DNA of 64,000 nucleotides from the NCBI GenBank assembly GCA_009783555.1, contig WRDH01000008.1, positions 1-64,000 of the forward strand, given 5' to 3'. Every line of letters begins with the position of its first letter. Positions within the stretch are counted from its first letter, which is position 1. The translations under genes were made by a program, and so were the position numbers. Under the pieces are notes generated by a model. That model ran no database searches and was not told the DNA's origin. It worked only from the letters and a program-made list of their open reading frames with translations. Of this stretch, positions 8,642 to 17,335 are shown piece by piece. Source of the stretch: Oscillospiraceae bacterium. Lineage in GTDB: Bacteria; Bacillota; Clostridia; Oscillospirales; Oscillospiraceae.

Positions 8642-9370
8642 TTATAGCGGGCACTTCTGTATTCTCGCAAATCTGCGCGGATAATTGTCCGGCGTATTCG
8701 TAGTTTTTTGAATCAACACCGCTCGATGTACAATATCTGTGCCGGGTATACAATAATCACAGTTCTTGTGTATTTCTGCACCCAGAGCTACAATCGCTCG
8801 CTTTGCTTCTTCTATTTCATCATCCGAGCCTATGCTCTTCATTGCAATAAATATGCCGCCGACACCTACGAACGGCAAGCAAAGCTCACATAAAACATTC
8901 AATCTCGCAACAGCTCTTGAGACTGCAATATCGTATACTTCTCGCTTACTGCTGTCATGCGCAGCTTCTTCTGCCCTCTCGTTTAAACAAGCTGCCTCTA
9001 TGTTGAGCCTGTCGCATAGCTCCGTTAAAAACACTGCTTTTTTACCTGTTGCTTCTAGTAATGTTAATTCTATAGAAGGTTCTGCAATCTTTAGGGGTAC
9101 TCCCGGAAACCCCGCTCCGCTTCCAACGTCAATTACTCGCTTTTTCTTAAAGTTTGTTGCTTTCAAAAGCGCAATAGAATCAAGGAAGTGAAGTCTAGCA
9201 ACTTCCTCCGCTCCGGAAATCGCTGTCAGATTGACTTTTTCTCCGTGCAATTCTAAAAATTCATAATACGCTCTAAATGCCGCCTCTGCTTTAGGCGGCA
9301 ACGCAATATTAAGCTTCATCGCATCTTGAACGATGATGGGAAAAGCTTCATTTACCATCATGCAAGACAT
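8642..9370 (-). CDS. rsmG: 16S rRNA (guanine527-N7)-methyltransferase RsmG
   Basis: RsmG (GidB) methylates G527 of 16S rRNA using S-adenosylmethionine. The 242-residue protein has the N-terminal helical region (YYEFLELHGEKVNLTAI), the SAM motif VIDVGSGAGFPG and the AVSRAVARL stretch typical of the family. No clear ribosome site marks the start: ATG 9370 and the MMVNEAF start nine bases later are both possible. The gene is the usual origin-region neighbour of parAB, but here it sits beside parS and mfd. Confidence 0.95.
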   Translation of the reverse strand: MSCMMVNEAFPIIVQDAMKLNIALPPKAEAAFRAYYEFLELHGEKVNLTAISGAEEVARLHFLDSIALLKATNFKKKRVIDVGSGAGFPGVPLKIAEPSIELTLLEATGKKAVFLTELCDRLNIEAACLNERAEEAAHDSSKREVYDIAVSRAVARLNVLCELCLPFVGVGGIFIAMKSIGSDDEIEEAKRAIVALGAEIHKNCDYCIPGTDIVHRAVLIQKTTNTPDNYPRRFARIQKCPL

Positions 9371-9405
9371 TATACCAAGCTTTAATAAAAAAGGAAACTA
9401 TTTTT

Positions 9406-10965
9406 TTATATAAGCTCCACAACTTTCGTCGCTACATTCTCGCAAAATGCCCGGTCGTGTTCTACAAAGAGCATAGTTGGCTTGAAGCTTACAATCAATT
9501 CTTCAATTTGCATACGCGATAACACATCAATGTAGTTGAGTGGTTCGTCCCAGATATACATATGTGCTTGCATGCATAAGCTTGCGGCAATCAAGACTTT
9601 CTTCTTTTGTCCTGCGCTGAAATCTTCCATGTCTTTTTCAAACTGTACACGCGAAAAATCAAGCTTTCGTAATATTGCCTTAAAGAGAGATTCATCAATC
9701 TGTCGGTTTTCAGCAAACTCACTTAAACCTCCCGCAAGAAAAGAAGTATCTTGCGGCACATAAGAGACGATTATTCCGCTGCCGACCCTTACTTGACCCG
9801 TATGCGGAATTTTATCAACGCCGGGATACACACAAACAAGAGAATCGGATTTTATTTTTTCACCCTCTGCCATACCATATATCATCTTCAGAACACTGCT
9901 TTTTCCCGATCCGTTGCCGCCCATCAAAGCAAGGCGGTCACCTTGATCAAGAGAAAAGCTCAAATTTTGAAATATCTCTCTGCCGCCATAAGCAACAGCT
10001 ACATTATCCAGAAATACTAAGCCTTGCGAATGATATTTTAAAGTGTAAATCTTTAAGTTCTCGACAGCTTCGACATTTTTTAGCAAGCCTGACTTCTCCT
10101 CAATGGCGGATTGCTGCCGCCGTTCGAGGTTTTTGCGTCTTTGTTGCATTCGTCTGGATTTTTCAGCGTTATACGCCATCGAGTCAATACTGGTATGACC
10201 CTTTTTCCTGGCTTTTGCAGCGCCCTTTCCCATCTTCGTTGACTCGACCTTATCAGCCCACTTTGAACTCTGTCTGGCTGCAGCTTCAAGCCGTTTTATA
10301 TCTTTTCTTAATTTCTCATTTTCAGCCATCTCAAACCCATCCTGCAACTGCTTGTTGTAGCACCAGCTTGAAAAGTTGCCGCTTTGTATTTCAATATTAG
10401 TTTTATTGATTGACAGGATATGATCGACACAGTCGTCCAGAAATGCTCTGTCATGCGAAACAAGAATAAATCCGCTCTTGCCTTGTAAATAATGTGAAAC
10501 CGTTTCCCGTGCCTGCATATCCAGATGATTGGTTGGTTCATCAATCAGCAGAAAAGAATTCTCACGTAAAAACAACCCCGCAAGCAGAACCTTAGTCTGT
10601 TCGCCGTTTGAAAGCGTAGAAAAAGGACGGTAAAGAGTGCTCTCATCAATCGACAGCTTTGATATCTCTTTTAAAACCTGCCAACCTAAAGCATCGGGTG
10701 CAACCTCCGCAATAATCTCCGATGTATTCAGGCTCTTATCTTCTACAACAAACGGAAAGTACTCAAACATAACACTTGCGGTTATTGTTCCTCTATACTC
10801 AAAACGCCCCATAAGAAGATTCAAAAAAGTTGTCTTCCCGCGACCATTCCGTCCGCAAAAACCTAGCTTCCAATCAGTGTCTATCTGAAAAGAAACATCG
10901 GTAAAAATATCGTCATAGCTACCGTCATAAGAAAACGTAAGATTTGATATATTAATTAAAGACAT
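9406..10965 (-). CDS. ABC-F ATPase of the Lsa/CplR type (ribosome protection)
   Basis: A 519-residue protein with two ABC domains and no membrane segment. Domain one has GRNGRGKTT, signature LSNGEQ and LLIDEPTNHLD; domain two has GGNGSGKSS, signature FSAGQKKK and a divergent Walker B, YIWDEPLNYID. A charged interdomain linker lies between them. The N-terminus MSLINISNLTFSYDGSYD is characteristic of Lsa/CplR proteins, which bind the ribosome and displace lincosamide, streptogramin A or pleuromutilin drugs. Start 10965 is preceded by GAGAGGGG. The 365-base upstream region can form several hairpins, as expected for a gene induced by translational or transcriptional attenuation. Drug resistance is inferred, not shown. 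Confidence 0.85.
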   Translation of the reverse strand: MSLINISNLTFSYDGSYDDIFTDVSFQIDTDWKLGFCGRNGRGKTTFLNLLMGRFEYRGTITASVMFEYFPFVVEDKSLNTSEIIAEVAPDALGWQVLKEISKLSIDESTLYRPFSTLSNGEQTKVLLAGLFLRENSFLLIDEPTNHLDMQARETVSHYLQGKSGFILVSHDRAFLDDCVDHILSINKTNIEIQSGNFSSWCYNKQLQDGFEMAENEKLRKDIKRLEAAARQSSKWADKVESTKMGKGAAKARKKGHTSIDSMAYNAEKSRRMQQRRKNLERRQQSAIEEKSGLLKNVEAVENLKIYTLKYHSQGLVFLDNVAVAYGGREIFQNLSFSLDQGDRLALMGGNGSGKSSVLKMIYGMAEGEKIKSDSLVCVYPGVDKIPHTGQVRVGSGIIVSYVPQDTSFLAGGLSEFAENRQIDESLFKAILRKLDFSRVQFEKDMEDFSAGQKKKVLIAASLCMQAHMYIWDEPLNYIDVLSRMQIEELIVSFKPTMLFVEHDRAFCENVATKVVELI

Positions 10966-11170
10966 AATAAAACCCCTCTCACACAGGAAAAGGATTATAA
11001 CAGCAAGTGCCGGCACTTAAACAGAATGCATCTGTTTTACAAATGACTGCGTTAATCCAATTCCAACATAATAATCCCGCCTTAAATAAGGCGTGCCCAA
11101 TAAACCGGGGCAAATAATTTTCAGTCGGATATTTGGATTAGCCTATCATTTTTACACCCCACTTTTTGTA
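10966..11170 (-). promoter_or_regulatory. Possible attenuator leader of the ABC-F gene
   Basis: Read on the minus strand this gene-free leader holds a hairpin CGCCTTA/TAAGGCG just before a five-codon frame MLELD (ATG 11069 to stop 11052). It also has an 8-bp pairing between 11133-11140 and 11053-11060, which covers the end of that frame, and a palindrome AAGTGCCGGCACTT at 11005-11018. Overlapping alternative pairings around a tiny frame are typical of ABC-F attenuators. No clear T-tract is present, so this stays tentative. The rest of the gap up to 11330 holds the promoter of the plus-strand gene. Confidence 0.35.
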
Positions 11171-11219
11171 ACTCTTTCGCAATACTAGCAGACCGTCACG
11201 AAAAAAGCAAGATTTTTTG

Positions 11220-11248
11220 TTGAAATGCAGACACTCATGGAGTATAAT
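11220..11248 (+). promoter_or_regulatory. Promoter of the zinc-ribbon membrane protein gene
   Basis: TTGAAA (11220-11225) and TATAAT (11243-11248) have a 17-base spacer and lie about 80 bases before the start codon. Confidence 0.75.
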
Positions 11249-11330
11249 TCTCGTAAGAGGGGTTGGCAGCATGATAGAATCGGGTTTTGTCTTACAGCCC
11301 ACATAAACGTTAATCGAGGTGTTTCTATTA

Positions 11331-11930
11331 ATGAAATGTTCAAACTGCGGGCATGAAAACGCATCTGATGCAAGTTATTGTACAAACTGCAAAAACAACC
11401 TCAGTACTACAGCAGGTCAGACGCAGGCGGCAGCTCCGGCATACAGCGCGTCTTCTTCTCAAGCTCCATCTGCAACAACTTCTGCTAATAGTTCGACTCC
11501 TTCTCAGACACCATCCGCAGCTCCGGCTTACAGTTCGACTCCTTCTCAGACACCATCCGCAACTCCGGCTTACAACTCCACGCCTTCGTACAATCCCGCT
11601 CCAACGCGTCCTGTTCCCTACACATACCAGCAACCATATTATTACCAGCATCCTTCAGCAAGGCCAAAACAAGTGTTTACTATTACTGATGCATATATTA
11701 TTATAGGTTTTGTTCTTTCTGTAATAGGAGTTTTTACGTATGCATTTATTCTTCTTCCGGCAGGCATCGGCTTCTCTATCATTGGGTTTGTGAGAAGAAC
11801 AAATGCGCGGACACTCGGTCTGTCTGTAGCCGGTATTGTTGTCGGCGTAGTTGCTTGCTTTATAAGAGTGGGTATGCTTCTAAACGAGTTGGGTATTATT
11901 CCCGACTGGCTAAGTTCAGGCATATTTTAG
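11331..11930 (+). CDS. Zinc-ribbon membrane protein with a repetitive Ser/Thr/Pro linker
   Basis: A 199-residue protein with no assigned function. It starts with a zinc ribbon (CSNCGHENASDASYCTNC, residues 3-20), then has a linker of about 90 residues rich in A, S, T, P and Q, then two membrane helices (around AYIIIGFVLSVIGVFTYAF and LGLSVAGIVVGVVACFI) of the DUF4190 flavour. The linker is made by a tandem repeat of about 42 bases, two nearly identical copies encoding SSTPSQTPSA-like units. ATG 11331 is chosen because GAGGTG lies nine bases before it. The gene precedes the HDOD gene by 55 bases and may be co-transcribed with it. Confidence 0.7.
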   Translation: MKCSNCGHENASDASYCTNCKNNLSTTAGQTQAAAPAYSASSSQAPSATTSANSSTPSQTPSAAPAYSSTPSQTPSATPAYNSTPSYNPAPTRPVPYTYQQPYYYQHPSARPKQVFTITDAYIIIGFVLSVIGVFTYAFILLPAGIGFSIIGFVRRTNARTLGLSVAGIVVGVVACFIRVGMLLNELGIIPDWLSSGIF

Positions 11931-11985
11931 GGTAGCGTTTTATTAATAACGATAATACTGCTTAATAAGTAAGGAGAGGCATCGG

Positions 11986-13242
11986 ATGAATACATTTATT
12001 GTCGCAATTCCTTTTTTCGACTCGGATATGTCAGTCCTCGCATACAGGCTCAACTCAAGGCGCGGCAACTCGCTCATCGGGATGATGGTAGAAGAGATGA
12101 GCATGTCGGATGCTGTTATGTCTCCCGGTCTTGACTTGGTCAAATCCCTTGGTGTAGAACCTTTGACCGGCGGCAGTCCTCTGTTTGTTGATATAAATGA
12201 GTATCAGTTGCTGATGAGAATCCCGATAGTTCTCGATTTTCCACCTGATATGTTTGTTTGTGTATTGTCCAAAAGACTTCAAACCGATGACGCAGTTCTT
12301 GATAAGTGCCGTGAACTTAAGGAGCTTGGCTTTAAAATAGCATGTGACGGAATGCCGGACGGGCTTTCAAAAAATCCGATGTTTGATTTTATTGACTATA
12401 TCATCGTTGATATACGGGATTTTTCAATTGACGAAAAGTTTATTGCTACAATCAAAGCAGTCGCAGGTCTTAAGCAAATAGTTCTGTCATACATCCCTGA
12501 TATGGCTACATTTGATTCCCTGTCAGGTCTTCCGAATACACTATATTGCGGCAGCTTTTTCAATCAGCCTATAACAAAGGGTGCCAGTAAAATTTCCCCG
12601 ATAAAAATAAATGCTCTTACACTATTAAAGCGCATAAGCGGTGAGGATTTTGACTTAGGCGATATAGCCGATACAATCGGCCGTGACCCGTCACTATCAA
12701 TTTCACTTCTGCGCTTTATCAATACTGTTATGCCCCGCAAAATCGAATCTATCAGAAACGCTGTTGCAATACTTGGACAAAAGGAAGTTAAGCGCTGGGC
12801 GACTGCCGCAATATCCATTCAGCTTGCAGACGATAAGCCCAACGAAATAACAAAACTTTCGCTTATTCGCGCAAGATTTGCCGAAAACCTGGCAGGAGCT
12901 TTCCATATGGGCGTGTTTGCTCCGAGCCTCTTTATGATGGGACTCTTTTCGCTGCTTGATGTAATTCTGGAAAGACCTATGGAAGAAGCGGTAAAAGAGG
13001 TTGCGCTTGACGACAGTGTAAGGGCTGCTCTCGTTGATAAATCTGGTGATTTGTACAAGATTATGCAGTTTATACATTCATACGAGCATGCAAACTGGGA
13101 TGAAATTGCAATGCAAATGGTAACTCATAATCTTGAACTTGAAGAAGTTACAACCGCATTTGTTGACGCTCTCGTCTGGTATAAGGCTTTGCTTGATGCC
13201 ATAGAAGTGGATGAAGAAAACCCTGACGCGAAGGAATCGTAG
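11986..13242 (+). CDS. EAL-like / HDOD domain signalling protein (YuxH type)
   Basis: A 418-residue cytoplasmic protein. Residues about 1-200 follow the layout of a degenerate EAL domain (DINEYQLLMRIP, CRELKELGFKIACDG, YIIVDIRDF), but the EAL and metal-binding motifs of an active c-di-GMP phosphodiesterase are not visible. Residues about 200-400 are an HDOD domain (LLKRISGEDFDLGDIADTI, DPSLSISLLRFIN, IRNAVAILGQKEVKRWA). Such proteins act as signalling adaptors; the partner is unknown. An AGGAGAGG ribosome site lies before ATG 11986. It ends one base before the convergent membrane-protein gene. Confidence 0.8.
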   Translation: MNTFIVAIPFFDSDMSVLAYRLNSRRGNSLIGMMVEEMSMSDAVMSPGLDLVKSLGVEPLTGGSPLFVDINEYQLLMRIPIVLDFPPDMFVCVLSKRLQTDDAVLDKCRELKELGFKIACDGMPDGLSKNPMFDFIDYIIVDIRDFSIDEKFIATIKAVAGLKQIVLSYIPDMATFDSLSGLPNTLYCGSFFNQPITKGASKISPIKINALTLLKRISGEDFDLGDIADTIGRDPSLSISLLRFINTVMPRKIESIRNAVAILGQKEVKRWATAAISIQLADDKPNEITKLSLIRARFAENLAGAFHMGVFAPSLFMMGLFSLLDVILERPMEEAVKEVALDDSVRAALVDKSGDLYKIMQFIHSYEHANWDEIAMQMVTHNLELEEVTTAFVDALVWYKALLDAIEVDEENPDAKES

Positions 13243-13243
13243 A

Positions 13244-13954
13244 TTATTCAAATAATAATATAATAGCCTTCACTATATTTTCAATACTTCCCGTTGTTAC
13301 CGATACGCCTAAGAACATCTCTTGTTCAAAAAAGCCCAGTTTCGAAAACAACGGGTTTGCTCCTATTGCTATTGCTACAATCCGTTCCTCGAAAAAACCA
13401 TCCTCGACCTCATATAATACATATTTTGTATGCTCTGCAATTCTGTTATAGATATCAGGGTTTATTCTGTCTATTTCCACTAATATGTTCTCTAGAGGCT
13501 GAATAAACCCATTATGCGAGTATATTTCCAACAGTTCATCATCCATCGTAAACATATCTATGACACCGGCTGCTATCATTGCTGCCATGCGCTGATGTCC
13601 CACCATAATTGTTTCCGGGTTGTTTTCATCGAAAAAGAACACCGAAATAACTACTTCTTCGTTTTCTTTTTTGTCTGCAATATGGTACTCTAAGTATTCT
13701 TTTAAGTCGTCAATTTGTTCATTTGTTGCAAAGCCTGCATTCCACGAGATAAATAATACAGGCTCGGGACTCGGGTTTAGCACTGTAGAGTACAAAATTG
13801 ACCCTGCAATAGCCACAGCGATGACAGTGCCTATAATATAATACTTATAGTACTCCCAAATAAATTCGAGCTTTTCTTTAAAACTCATTCCCCGTAGCTT
13901 CTCTAAGTCCGTGCGGTCTGTATCTTTTACCGGCTTGCTTTCAGGTGTGTCCAT
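13244..13954 (-). CDS. Single-pass membrane protein of unknown function
   Basis: A 236-residue protein: a charged cytoplasmic N-terminus with the segment MSFKEKLEFIWEYYKYYIIG, one transmembrane helix (about residues 41-58), then an extracytoplasmic domain of about 175 residues. The outer part has the look of an extracellular solute-binding lobe (GHQRMAAMIAAGVIDMFTMDDE...LEIYSHNGFIQPLE). I do not recognise a characterised family. Similar proteins are common as hypotheticals in Clostridia. It is a single gene facing the divergent sugar operon. Confidence 0.6.
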   Translation of the reverse strand: MDTPESKPVKDTDRTDLEKLRGMSFKEKLEFIWEYYKYYIIGTVIAVAIAGSILYSTVLNPSPEPVLFISWNAGFATNEQIDDLKEYLEYHIADKKENEEVVISVFFFDENNPETIMVGHQRMAAMIAAGVIDMFTMDDELLEIYSHNGFIQPLENILVEIDRINPDIYNRIAEHTKYVLYEVEDGFFEERIVAIAIGANPLFSKLGFFEQEMFLGVSVTTGSIENIVKAIILLFE

Positions 13955-14101
13955 TTTTGTTTTTGTTCCTTTTTCTTATATCTCTTGTTATAATCTTGCT
14001 AGATATTTCTTTCTTCCGGCGTGTGTGTTATATTATAGTTCTAATCAAACCCCAAACGGCGAGTACATTTCCCGCTTCGATTGAAACGCTTGATTTAATG
14101 G

Positions 14102-14139
14102 CTGCGCTCGGCGCAGGATTGTGGATCTCTTGTTATAAT
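14102..14139 (+). promoter_or_regulatory. Likely promoter of the sugar operon, with an adjacent hairpin
   Basis: TGTTATAAT (14131-14139) is an extended -10 element 40 bases before the first gene. A 6-bp hairpin CTGCGC/GCGCAG (14102-14116) sits at the -35 side and could be an operator. The segment ATCTCTTGTTATAAT occurs almost identically near 13979-13993, so the divergent gap carries two similar promoter-like cores. No good -35 box is seen. Confidence 0.45.
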
Positions 14140-14179
14140 AACAATAATATATTTAGATTACAAGAAAGGTTGGGTTTTT

Positions 14180-15094
14180 ATGATGCAATTGGGTCTTCTC
14201 TCCGCTATTCTTCCGGACTATACTTTTGAAGAGGTGTTCGATTACGCTGCAAGTGTCGGTTTTAAGTGTGTCGAGGTTTGTTGCTGGCCGAAAGGAAATG
14301 CTGTCAGGCGTTATGCCGGTGTTACGCATATTGATATCGCTGATATCACCCGTGAGCGTATGGACTATTATCTTGATTACTCGGCAAAATGCGGTGTAAA
14401 AATCAGCTCGCTCGCTTATTATCCGAACCCGCTCGACAGCGATATAGAGGCACGTACGGTAGCCGTTGATCATATAATGGCTTTGATTGACGTATCTGCA
14501 CAAATGGGTATTAATCTTGTGACAACCTTTATCGGCAAAGACAAAAATAAGACTGTGGAAGAAAATCTCGAGTTATACAAAGATGTTTGGACACCTGTTA
14601 TCCGCCTTGCAGAAAAAAGGAAAGTAAGGATTGGCATTGAAAATTGCCCGATGTACTTTACTAAAGATGAGTTCCCCGGCGGTAATAATCTTGCCTCCAC
14701 CCCCGCTATCTGGCGAAAGATGTTTGAACTTATACCCAGTGATTATCTGGGTCTAAACTTCGATCCTTCCCATCCTCACCTGCTTGGCATGGACTATGTT
14801 AAGCCAATTTACGACTTCAAGGATAAAATCTTCCACATTCATCTAAAGGACCTGAAAATTTATCAGGACAAGCTAAATGAATACGGTATTCTCTCATACC
14901 CCTCTCTATGGCATGCGCCTAAGCTTCCCGGACTTGGCGGGATAAACTTCGGCGATTTTTGCGGTGCCCTGAATGATATAGGTTACAAGGGTTACGCTTG
15001 CATAGAAATCGAAGACCGTGCATTTGAAGGCTCCATAGAAAGTGTTAAAGCCGGGATAGAGCAAAGCTATAGGTATATGTCTCAGTATATGTGA
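14180..15094 (+). CDS. Sugar phosphate isomerase/epimerase (xylose isomerase-like TIM barrel)
   Basis: A 304-residue TIM-barrel protein of the AP-endonuclease-2/xylose isomerase-like superfamily. It shows GFKCVEVCCWP after the first strand, the metal-ligand style segments IGIENCPMYF and GLNFDPSHPHLLGMD, and KIFHIHLKDLK followed by YACIEIED near the end. Members isomerise or epimerise sugars and inositols; the substrate here is not known. It is the first gene of a five-gene plus-strand operon, followed after 30 bases by an AGE-type epimerase, so a role in amino-sugar or host-glycan breakdown is likely. Confidence 0.8.
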   Translation: MMQLGLLSAILPDYTFEEVFDYAASVGFKCVEVCCWPKGNAVRRYAGVTHIDIADITRERMDYYLDYSAKCGVKISSLAYYPNPLDSDIEARTVAVDHIMALIDVSAQMGINLVTTFIGKDKNKTVEENLELYKDVWTPVIRLAEKRKVRIGIENCPMYFTKDEFPGGNNLASTPAIWRKMFELIPSDYLGLNFDPSHPHLLGMDYVKPIYDFKDKIFHIHLKDLKIYQDKLNEYGILSYPSLWHAPKLPGLGGINFGDFCGALNDIGYKGYACIEIEDRAFEGSIESVKAGIEQSYRYMSQYM

Positions 15095-15124
15095 GGTAGA
15101 GGTGATTTAGGAGGTACCTGTTTA

Positions 15125-16294
15125 GTGGAAAAGGCAAAAATAAGGAAATTGCATGAGTTTTATAAGCAAAATCTCATTGATGTCATGACGTTTTGGTCGA
15201 AGAATGGACCTGACCTTGATTATGGCGGTATTTTCACATGCCTTGATAGAACCGGCGAAATATACAACACTGATAAGTCCGTTTGGTTTCAAGGTAGAGC
15301 CTTATGGGTGTATTCACATTTGTACAACACTTTTGAAAAGCGGGAGGAATGGTTGAAAACAGCAACTTCCATATACCGGTTTCTCATTGACCATTGCTCT
15401 GATAAGACAGGCAAAATGTACTTTTCCGTAACTCGTGACGGCAAACCTCTCCAAAAGAGGCGATACATATTCAGTGAAACCTTTGCGATAATCGGGCTTG
15501 CCGAATATTCACGCGCCTGCGGAGATAAGTCTGCGCTTGATAAAGCATGGGCTTTACACAAGAGGGTTTTGGATATTTACAGAGACCCTCTCGGCATCCA
15601 GCCAAAGATAGACCCGGCAACCCGTACGGGAAGAAATCATTCACTTCCGATGATTTTACTTGCCACAACCCAGTGTCTGCGAGAAATCGACCCTCGCCCT
15701 CAGTGTGATGCCTTAACTCTTGAGTTTGTTGACACTGTACTGAAGTATTTTTTTAAACCGGATGAGAAAGCACTGTTTGAAAACGTTGGACCAAATGGAG
15801 AGAGGATGGATTCACCGCAAGGACGTTTAATAAATCCCGGGCATGCAATAGAGTCTGCATGGTTCATAATGCATGAAGGTCTTGTAAGGAATGACAGGAT
15901 AATGATAAATACCGCCATTGAAATTCTTGACTGCTCGCTTGAAATCGGTTGGGACACCGAGTATGGCGGGTTACTGTCCTTCGTAGATATCGAAGGGAAA
16001 CCACCGGAACAACTCGAATGGGATATGAAAATGTGGTGGCCTCATACCGAAGCACTGTATGCAACTTTATTGGCACATTCAATTACCGGCAGTCAAAGGT
16101 ACGAAGAGTGGTTTGATAAGATTCATGACTATTCCTTTAATCATTTTGCAGATTCCGATGGTGAGTGGTTTGGTTATCTGCACAGAGACGGCAGTGTTTC
16201 CAATACTCTTAAAGGCTCCATGTGGAAAGGTCCTTTTCACTTGCCGCGAGCATTGTTGTTATGCACTCGTCAGTTTGGGAAGATGATATTATAA
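15125..16294 (+). CDS. AGE family epimerase (N-acylglucosamine 2-epimerase type)
   Basis: A 389-residue alpha/alpha-barrel protein. Family hallmarks are WFQGRALWVYSHLY near residue 55, FAIIGLAEYSRA, the NPGHAIESAWFIMHEG segment with catalytic His, and WWPHTEALYATLLA. AGE enzymes interconvert N-acetylglucosamine and N-acetylmannosamine or epimerise oligosaccharides. The GTG start at 15125 follows a near-perfect AGGAGGT, nine bases before. In this operon the next gene is a ROK kinase, which fits epimerisation followed by phosphorylation of a (probably N-acetylated) hexose. Confidence 0.88.
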   Translation: MEKAKIRKLHEFYKQNLIDVMTFWSKNGPDLDYGGIFTCLDRTGEIYNTDKSVWFQGRALWVYSHLYNTFEKREEWLKTATSIYRFLIDHCSDKTGKMYFSVTRDGKPLQKRRYIFSETFAIIGLAEYSRACGDKSALDKAWALHKRVLDIYRDPLGIQPKIDPATRTGRNHSLPMILLATTQCLREIDPRPQCDALTLEFVDTVLKYFFKPDEKALFENVGPNGERMDSPQGRLINPGHAIESAWFIMHEGLVRNDRIMINTAIEILDCSLEIGWDTEYGGLLSFVDIEGKPPEQLEWDMKMWWPHTEALYATLLAHSITGSQRYEEWFDKIHDYSFNHFADSDGEWFGYLHRDGSVSNTLKGSMWKGPFHLPRALLLCTRQFGKMIL

Positions 16295-16305
16295 GATGAA
16301 TATGG

Positions 16306-16333
16306 AAGACAGGGGACAGGTTCACTGTCCTGT
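16306..16333. repeat. GGGGAC-GTTC hairpin repeat, variant copy (AGE-ROK gap)
   Basis: A divergent member of the dispersed family: core GGGGACAGGTTCA, with the stem GGACAG (16314-16319) pairing with CTGTCC (16325-16330) around the loop GTTCA. The outer GACAG/CTGTC pairing is also possible. It sits between two operon genes. Confidence 0.6.
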
Positions 16334-16378
16334 AGTCGGGTTGCTTGGTTTCAATAAAATGAAAGTATGGGGTTTAGT

Positions 16379-17332
16379 ATGAAATATTACGTTGGTATTG
16401 ATTTAGGCGGAACTGATATTAAGGCAGGTGTTATCGATGAAGGCTTTAATATCGTCGCAAAACATGTTGTTCCCACAAATCCCGGTCGCTTGGTTGACGA
16501 GATAGTTGCGGATATGGCTGATGCCGGTAAAACTGCTGTAAAAATGGCAGGGCTTGCCGAAAGTGATATTATATATGTCGGCGTAGGAATTCCCGGAGCC
16601 GTTAACAGCAAGACGAATATCATTATTCTCACCCCGAATGTCGGTTGGAAAAATGTTGATTTTATCCCTATTTTCAAAAAATACTGGGACATTCCGGTTT
16701 TCCTCGGCAACGACGCTGATGCCGCAGCACTTGCAGAAGTCTACGCAGGAGCAGCAAGAGGATATGATAATGTTGTTGTTCTCACTCTCGGCACAGGAGT
16801 CGGCGGAGGTTTTGTCTTCGACAAAAAAATCTTCACAGGCGGAGGTTTCGGAACAGAGCCGGGGCATATTATCATTGTTGCAGATGGTGAACCTTGCGGT
16901 TGCGGTGCTCGCGGCTGCTTAGAGGCATATGCATCAGTAACTGCCTTGATACGCGAAGCAAAGCAGATTATGGCGGAGCACCCGGATTCTTTGCTTCATA
17001 CGCTTTGTGAAGGTGATTCCTCTCGTGTCAACGGAAAAATCATTTTTGATGCCGCAAAACAAGATGATACCGCCGCTAAAGCAATAGTCTCGGATTATGT
17101 AAAGTACCTTGGTGCCGGTATCGCCAGCTTTTGTAACGCCTTAAGACCTCAAGCAATAATTCTGGGCGGCGGAGTATGCAATGCAGGTGAACCCCTGTTT
17201 GCTCCCCTGGATAAGATCGTTGAATCGCTGATTTTTAGTACAGGAGACGGTGAAATACCGCCGATATTAAGAGCAGAGCTGGGTAATGATGCCGGAATAA
17301 TCGGTGCTGCTCTGTTTGGTATAGGAAGTTAG
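16379..17332 (+). CDS. ROK family sugar kinase
   Basis: A 317-residue ASKHA-fold kinase that phosphorylates glucose, N-acetylmannosamine or a related sugar with ATP. It opens with the ATP-binding GIDLGGTDIKAG, has the ROK zinc site CGCGARGCLE and the GNDADAAALAE and GTGVGGG motifs. There is no N-terminal helix-turn-helix, so it is a kinase rather than a ROK repressor. I choose ATG 16379 (MKYYVGID). With the AGE epimerase before it, conversion of a ManNAc-type sugar to its 6-phosphate is the likely role. Confidence 0.88.
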   Translation: MKYYVGIDLGGTDIKAGVIDEGFNIVAKHVVPTNPGRLVDEIVADMADAGKTAVKMAGLAESDIIYVGVGIPGAVNSKTNIIILTPNVGWKNVDFIPIFKKYWDIPVFLGNDADAAALAEVYAGAARGYDNVVVLTLGTGVGGGFVFDKKIFTGGGFGTEPGHIIIVADGEPCGCGARGCLEAYASVTALIREAKQIMAEHPDSLLHTLCEGDSSRVNGKIIFDAAKQDDTAAKAIVSDYVKYLGAGIASFCNALRPQAIILGGGVCNAGEPLFAPLDKIVESLIFSTGDGEIPPILRAELGNDAGIIGAALFGIGS

Positions 17333-17335
17333 GTT

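Noticed and set aside
11485..11651. Repetitive frames opposite the zinc-ribbon gene
   Set aside because: They mirror the 42-base tandem repeat of the real gene and have no ribosome site.
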